Program-made: the position numbers and the translations under genes
In this document: positions 32,376 through 37,729 of the stretch, in pieces
How the letters are laid out: every line of letters begins with the position of its first letter
Position numbering within the stretch: position 1 is the first letter of the stretch
NCBI RefSeq assembly: GCF_000006405.1
Contig: NW_003206352.1
Coordinates: 39,441-77,169, forward strand
Direction: 5' to 3'
Source: Perkinsus marinus ATCC 50983
Taxonomy: Eukaryota; Perkinsozoa; Perkinsida; Perkinsidae
DNA: 37,729 nucleotides
Notes under the pieces: generated by a model
Database searches by the model: none
What the model saw: only the letters and a program-made list of their open reading frames with translations
What the model was told of the DNA's origin: nothing

Positions 32376-34046
32376 TCAGAGCTCCTCACGATCGTCCTCA
32401 ATCAGCATCCCACGACTCGTGAAAATTTTACGTCGAGCTCGCTTAGCCGCGTTAAACATGGACTGAAGGCTCGGCTGAGATGCTCTCCTGCCACTACTGT
32501 TATTATCACCAGGCCTATTCTCATCATTGCCTAAGGACAATTCCGGACCTATTCTGAATCTTTGCAAACTACCCTCAAGATACTCATCGTCGTGCCAATC
32601 GAACTCAAGTGCTCTCTTTTTTTCGATCTCTTCGATGGTAGACCACGAAAATCTAATCTGCCGCGGGAATAAGAATACAGGATCCACCACCTGTGACGGA
32701 TACCACTCCATCACCACATCGTAGATTGAATACCTCACCTTCTCCAACCACTCCACCGTCTGAGCGTCCCCAGGGTAGCCGCTGCCCACCTTTACACTCC
32801 TACAAAGCGTCGCCACGCCTTCTCCCTGATAATATAAACCATGAATAACCAACGAAAATTGAGAAAAGCGTCGGGACCCCCAGGGTTTGATAACAATGGT
32901 AGAAATGATGATCCTAATGTGGTGATGACATGCATATGGGAACTGGTTGAAGAATGTGTTCCTAGTCATACGAAAAATTCAAAATGAGTTCTCCCTTCGA
33001 AAACCCTGGAGTTTCACAACCCGTTTTACGTGAAGTGGCGTCGTAATACTCTGTGAAAAACTCGATATTCGCGATAATATACAGTAGTCGTGAAATCTGT
33101 TTTTTTCATATCACTAGGGTAGTTCCTGACGCTCACCTCAGGATAGTACGATATTTCCTCCTCAACGAGCCTATCCCGAATGACCTTAGCACAGATGGAA
33201 GCTGCTGAACATATAGGGTAAATCGCATCTGCTTTTTTGCACACCTAAAACGCCTTAGAACAACTCCACTATTTATCGTCAGCTCTTACCACAATAGTGT
33301 CAACTCCTCGGCGTTTGAATATACTACTGAGCTTATTCTGGTACCTCTCAGGGTCACCAACAGTATCAACGTAGACCTCTTTAACGTTGATGCCCTCAGA
33401 CAGGGCGTGCTCAATCAAGCCTATGGCTGTCTCGTGAGAGATTCTATTTAAGTTCACTTTATTCCTGATGTCCAATACCATCACTACCACAACTAACCTT
33501 ACTAGTACTACTACTACCTCCTGAGCATTTTAGTGCTGATCTCATGCGCGGTCAACACGTGTACGGCGAACCCAAGGACCCCATCATCCTTGAGGGCCTC
33601 ATTATGAATACCCTCGAACAATTCGCTTCGCTTCGCCTCTGATGATACACAATTTCCAATCCCTACCAGCACTGCGGACTACCCCACCAGTGAGCTGTTT
33701 CGAATCGTTGAATCCCATCTTCCCTAGTGCGTCACTTTTCCTTATCTGTGATGAGCCTACCCCACTACAAAGTCGGTGGCTTACATCACTGATAGCAGCA
33801 CCATAAACCATAGGACCGAACACAGGGCCTCGACCAGCCTCGTCTATGCCAAGTTGGTAATAACGCGCCGCATCGTCCTTAATATTCAACAACAGCTACT
33901 ACTATTACTGGTTCGCTGCTCTTCTTCACTACCTTAGCCGAGTTCTTGCAGCACTCGAGCTGAGCGTAGATCCCCCCAACTTCCGTTACTTCCTTGGGGA
34001 GACAGGATAGTGCCGCGGATGATGAAGAGCCACCAGTGCTGGACAT
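32376..34046 (-). CDS. RNASEH2A: Ribonuclease H2 catalytic subunit A, 7 exons
   Basis: Exons 34046-33933, 33877-33785, 33745-33688, 33638-33518, 33464-33290, 33244-33137 and 32825-32376 join in frame to 372 residues; the human protein is about 300. RNase H2 cleaves RNA in RNA/DNA hybrids and initiates removal of single ribonucleotides from DNA. All catalytic residues are visible: Asp50 and Glu51 in [17 protein letters not shown], Asp162 in [12 protein letters not shown], Asp193 in [19 protein letters not shown], and the ribonucleotide-sensing Tyr240 in GSGYPGD. Other family blocks include [29 protein letters not shown] and QIRFSWST. The N-terminal 45 residues are not conserved. A C-terminal extension of about 75 residues carries QPSLQSMF (340-347), a PIP-box-like motif, followed by a basic stretch AKRARRK. 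The first intron could instead be a shorter one with the same phase. Confidence 0.93.
33010..33125 (-). repeat. Second dispersed repeat family, copy 2, in an RNase H2A intron
   Basis: TTTTACGTGAAGTGGCGTCG, TAATACTCTG and CATATCACTAGGGT correspond to blocks at 30930-31022. It lies inside the 311-nt intron 33136-32826. Confidence 0.5.
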
Positions 34047-35350
34047 TCAGATGGCTTTATCAAGGGTCCTGTTTAAGAAGCGAGACTACTGGGGAAATCC
34101 TCATTTCTAAAGAATAGGCGTCTTTTCTAAAGAAGTTTAGCACACGCTCTCACCTGCATTTCGGTTTAGCCTTGGATTGCAGTCTGGCAAAAATCGCGCA
34201 AAAGCTCCTTTGAACTAAGCGCTAAGACCCACTTCCTGAGATCGTTTCCAGAGCTGGTTCTATGAACAGAAAATCCCAGAATCGTTCATAGAAACGCCGC
34301 TTCGACCAGGGGTCCCGATGGAGGCACTCGATAAAGGAATGCTATTTTTAAGAGAGAAGGCGAGCCTCCGGCGGCCCGCCGAGCCTAAGCCGCATCTTTA
34401 GGGCAGTATTCTATACTAAGCGGTGCTCAGGGATGTGAACGAATGTTCCTATGCTAATGTACCTTGGAGGTTGTGGTGATAGCATTCGGACTGGGATCGC
34501 CTCAAGCCTTCAGCACCCTTCAGCAGTGATATGCAGATCCTGTCCACTATCAACTCGAGCTATCAAATGCTTAAATTGTCCGACATACGACGTTGCAACT
34601 GAAAAAAAATCTGGAAAATAGTCGAGACTCGGGTTTGAACCTGGGCAGACGATTTGCGCATGAGAATTTTTTCGCTCGCCCTAAATTCGTCATAGATGGG
34701 GTAAATTCAGACAAAATCCAGCTGCCGCTGCTAAGCTCCGACAATGGGAAGGCGAGCTGTGAAGCAGGGAGCCGCTCGGCCGGTTCGACTGCACGAAGCC
34801 GCAGAACCAGCCGAGATTGCTGCGCAATATTGTTCTCGTTCGAGGGCTAGTCGAACGATTCGCGAACGTGTTCCTCGTGTTGTGTGTTTCTGCAGCTACT
34901 GGGTGGACTCCCACCGTGGGAGACGTTTGTGAACTCGCGACCAGTAGCTCAGATGCCCGACCGTGCTCAAACCACAGGCACTGACTGCTCGGAGGTATCA
35001 GTGGTGGTGTTGAAGCTGAGTCAGGTCGAAATGTCTCCGGTTTGGGGTCTTCCCTGGGGCATATTCTCATGCGCGCCCCTAATTCTGCCGCCCCGCCCCT
35101 AATTCTTTCGCTCCGCCCCAAAATTTTAGAAAATGCCCTTATATTAATACAATGCCCCTAAGTCAAAACAAAAAGCTAAAGCCGCCTGCGGCGCAGCATA
35201 TCCTCATGGCTTTGGAATCTCGAGGATAGTCAAATCAATAGGATGCACAAATAGTCAGTTTCCACATCATTTCTTTGTCACTTGGTCGCAACAGTCAACT
35301 CCGTATGCATTGAGGAAATGCAAGGGAGCAAGCTCTTGTAAGGGCACCGA
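34047..35350. other. No gene recognised
   Basis: This is upstream of RNase H2A. Open frames of up to 143 codons on opposite strands overlap between 34590 and 35120 and show no known domain. 34890-34960 can fold: GCTACTGG pairs with CCAGTAGC around an inner CTCCCACCGTGGGAG hairpin. 35070-35120 has an imperfect direct repeat of CCGCCCCTAATTCT-type sequence. Confidence 0.5.
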
Positions 35351-37729
35351 GCTCAGTATCAACGATTGCCGAACTTCAGTGTCTCGAATATCATATCCGT
35401 GGCTATTCCCATACAGTTCAAGTATACACCCAGATTCTGTGAACTATAGAGTGGGGGAGCGTGGACGGAATTTGACCGTCAATATCAACGATTGCTGAAC
35501 TTCAGTGTCTCGAACATCATATCCGTGGCTATTCCCATACAGTTCAAGTATACACCCAGATTCTGTGAACTATAGAGTGGGGGAGCGTGGACGGAATTTG
35601 ACCTTCAATATCGTCGATTGCTGAACTTCGGTGTCTCGAACTTCATATCCGTGGCTATTCTGATACAGTTTAAGTATACACCCAGATTCTGTGAACTATA
35701 GAGTGGGGGAGCGTGGACGGAATTTGACCGTCAATATCAACGATTGCTGAACTTCGGTGTCTCGAATATCATATCCGTGGCTATTGTGATACAGTTTAAG
35801 TATACACCCAGATTCTGTGAACTATAGAGTGGGGGAGCGTGGACGGAATTTGACCGTCAATATCAACGATTGCTGAATTTCGGTGTCTCGAATATCATAT
35901 CCGTGGCTATTCCCATACAGTTCAAGTATACACCCAGATTCTGTGAACTATAGAGTGGGGGAGCGTGGACGGAATTTGACCGTCAATATCAACGATTGCT
36001 GAACTTCGGTGTCTCGAATATCATATCCGTGGCTATTCTGATACAGTTTAAGTATACACCCAGATTCTGTGAACTATAGAGTGGGGGAGCGTGGACGGAA
36101 TTTGACCGTCAATATCGTCGATTGCTGAACTTCGGTGTCTCGAATATCATATCCGTGGCTATTCTGATACAGTTCAAGTATACACCCAGATTCTGTGAGC
36201 TATAGAGTGGGGGAGCGTCGACGGAATTCGACCGTCAATATCAACGATTGCCGAACTTCAGTGTCTCGAACATCATATCCGTGGCTATTCCCATACAGTT
36301 CAAGTATACACCCAGATTCTGTGAACTATAGAGTGGGGGAGCGTGGACGGAATTTGACCGTCAATATCGTCGATTGCTGAACTTCGGTGTCTCGAATATC
36401 ATATCCGTGGCTATTCTGATACAGTTCAAGTATACACCCAGATTCTGTGAGCTATAGAGTGGGGGAGCGTCGACGGAATTCGACCGTCAATATCAACGAT
36501 TGCCGAACTTCAGTGTCTCGAACATCATATCCGTGGCTATTCCCATACAGTTCAAGTATACACCCAGATTCTGTGAACTATAGAGTGGGGGAGCGTGGAC
36601 GGGATTTGACCTTCAATATCGTCGATTGCTGAACTTCAGTGTCTCGAACATCATATCCGTGGCTATTCTGATACAGTTTAAGTATACACCCAGATTCTGT
36701 GAACTATAGAGTGGGGGAGCGTGGACGGAATTTGACCGTCAATATCAACGATTGCCGAACTTCAGTGTCTCGAACATCATATCCGTGGCTATTCCCATAC
36801 AGTTCAAGTATACACCCAGATTCTGTGGACTATAGAGTGGGGGAGCGTGGACGGAATTTGACCTTCAATATCGTCGATTGCTGAACTTCGGTGTCTCGAA
36901 CTTCATATCCGTGGCTATTCTGATACAGTTTAAGTATACACCCAGATTCTGTGAACTATAGAGTGGGGGAGCGTGGACGGAATTTGACCGTCAATATCAA
37001 CGATTGCTGAACTTCGGTGTCTCGAATATCATATCCGTGGCTATTGTGATACAGTTTAAGTATACACCCAGATTCTGTGAACTATAGAGTGGGGGAGCGT
37101 GGACGGAATTCGACCGTCAATATCAACGATTGCCGAACTTCAGTGTCTCGAACATCATATCCGTGGCTATTCTGATACAGTTCAAGTATACACCCAGATT
37201 CTGTGAACTATAGAGTGGGGGAGCGTGGACGGAATTCGACCGTCAATATCAACGATTGCCGAACTTCAGTGTCTCGAACATCATATCCGTGGCTATTCCC
37301 ATACAGTTCAAGTATACACCCAGATTCTGTGAACTATAGAGTGGGGGAGCGTGGACGGGATTTGACCTTCAATATCGTCGATTGCTGAACTTCAGTGTCT
37401 CGAACATCATATCCGTGGCTATTCTGATACAGTTTAAGTATACACCCAGATTCTGTGAACTATAGAGTGGGGGAGCGTGGACGGAATTTGACCGTCAATA
37501 TCAACGATTGCCGAACTTCAGTGTCTCGAACATCATATCCGTGGCTATTCCCATACAGTTCAAGTATACACCCAGATTCTGTGGACTATAGAGTGGGGGA
37601 GCGTGGACGGAATTTGACCGTCAATATCGTCAATTGCTGAACTTCGGTGTCTCGAACTTCATATCCGTGGCAATTCTGATACAGTTTAAGTATACACCCA
37701 GATTCTGTGAACTATAGAGTGGGGGAGCG
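35351..37729. repeat. 126-bp satellite array, about 19 units, continues past the right edge
   Basis: Units contain CGATTGCTGAACTTCGGTGT, CATATCCGTGGCTATTC, AAGTATACACCCAGATTCTG and AGAGTGGGGGAGCG. Two subtypes alternate over much of the array: one with CGATTGCCGAACTTCAGTGT and CCCATACAGTTCAAG, the other with CGATTGCTGAACTTCGG and CTGATACAGTTTAAG. Blocks repeat almost exactly at offsets of 252, 756 and 1260 bp (2, 6 and 10 units). Because 126 is divisible by 3, one frame stays in register through all units, but half of them carry TGA at the CGA position. Confidence 0.95.

Noticed and set aside
34620-34665. tRNA-like T-loop sequence GGTTTGAACC (GGTTCAAACC on the minus strand)
   Set aside because: The flanking bases do not form a five-pair T-stem on either strand, and no anticodon or acceptor stem is found at the right distance.
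35310-37640. Series of ~61-codon frames as a gene family
   Set aside because: They begin with GTG, recur with the satellite period and end at the subtype-specific TGA, so they are a by-product of the 126-bp repeat.

Overview
The window looks like nuclear DNA of a Perkinsus-like alveolate protist. That assignment is an inference. It rests on protein-coding exons joined by many very short GT-AG introns (mostly about 39-56 nt), on a conserved AG just upstream of the phosphatase start codons that would suit spliced-leader trans-splicing (known in Perkinsus), and on abundant tandem repeats. No bacterial operon, ribosome binding site, rRNA or convincing tRNA was seen. All exon joins were worked out by hand from splice signals and reading phase, so borders may be off by a base or two.

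Left part (1-6.2 kb): a minus-strand exon runs off the left edge. Next comes a 14-exon minus-strand gene (3432 to 492) encoding a FYVE-like zinc finger, a C2 domain and a multi-pass membrane C-terminus. A plus-strand Gly/Ser/Tyr-rich coding region follows at about 4.2-4.9 kb, then about 1.3 kb without recognisable genes.

Central part (6.2-27.5 kb): two imperfect copies of a roughly 10.5-kb segment. Each copy holds a decayed metallophosphatase/5'-nucleotidase gene (A at 6185, C at 16900), a 53-bp minisatellite array, and an intact intronless phosphatase gene (B at 12774, D at 23296) with its 3' flank. A fifth relic, only the last 15 codons, lies at 27433. The four genes are mosaics: A and C share a distinct C-terminus while most of their length is nearly identical to B and D, which points to recurrent gene conversion. 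The intact proteins look secreted and carry Tyr where the family normally has a metal-binding His.

Right part (27.7-34.1 kb): minus-strand genes for a DUF3883/NO VEIN-type nuclease-like protein, an unidentified coiled-coil/proline-rich protein, a small single-C2 membrane protein and the catalytic subunit of RNase H2 (7 exons, all active-site residues present, C-terminal extension with a PIP-box-like motif). From 35.35 kb to the right edge the window is a 126-bp satellite with higher-order structure.

The most unusual signal is a dispersed repeat of about 90-130 bp. Four of its copies lie inside introns of three unrelated minus-strand genes, in one orientation; a fifth lies just upstream of the left-edge exon. 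It is an introner-like candidate.
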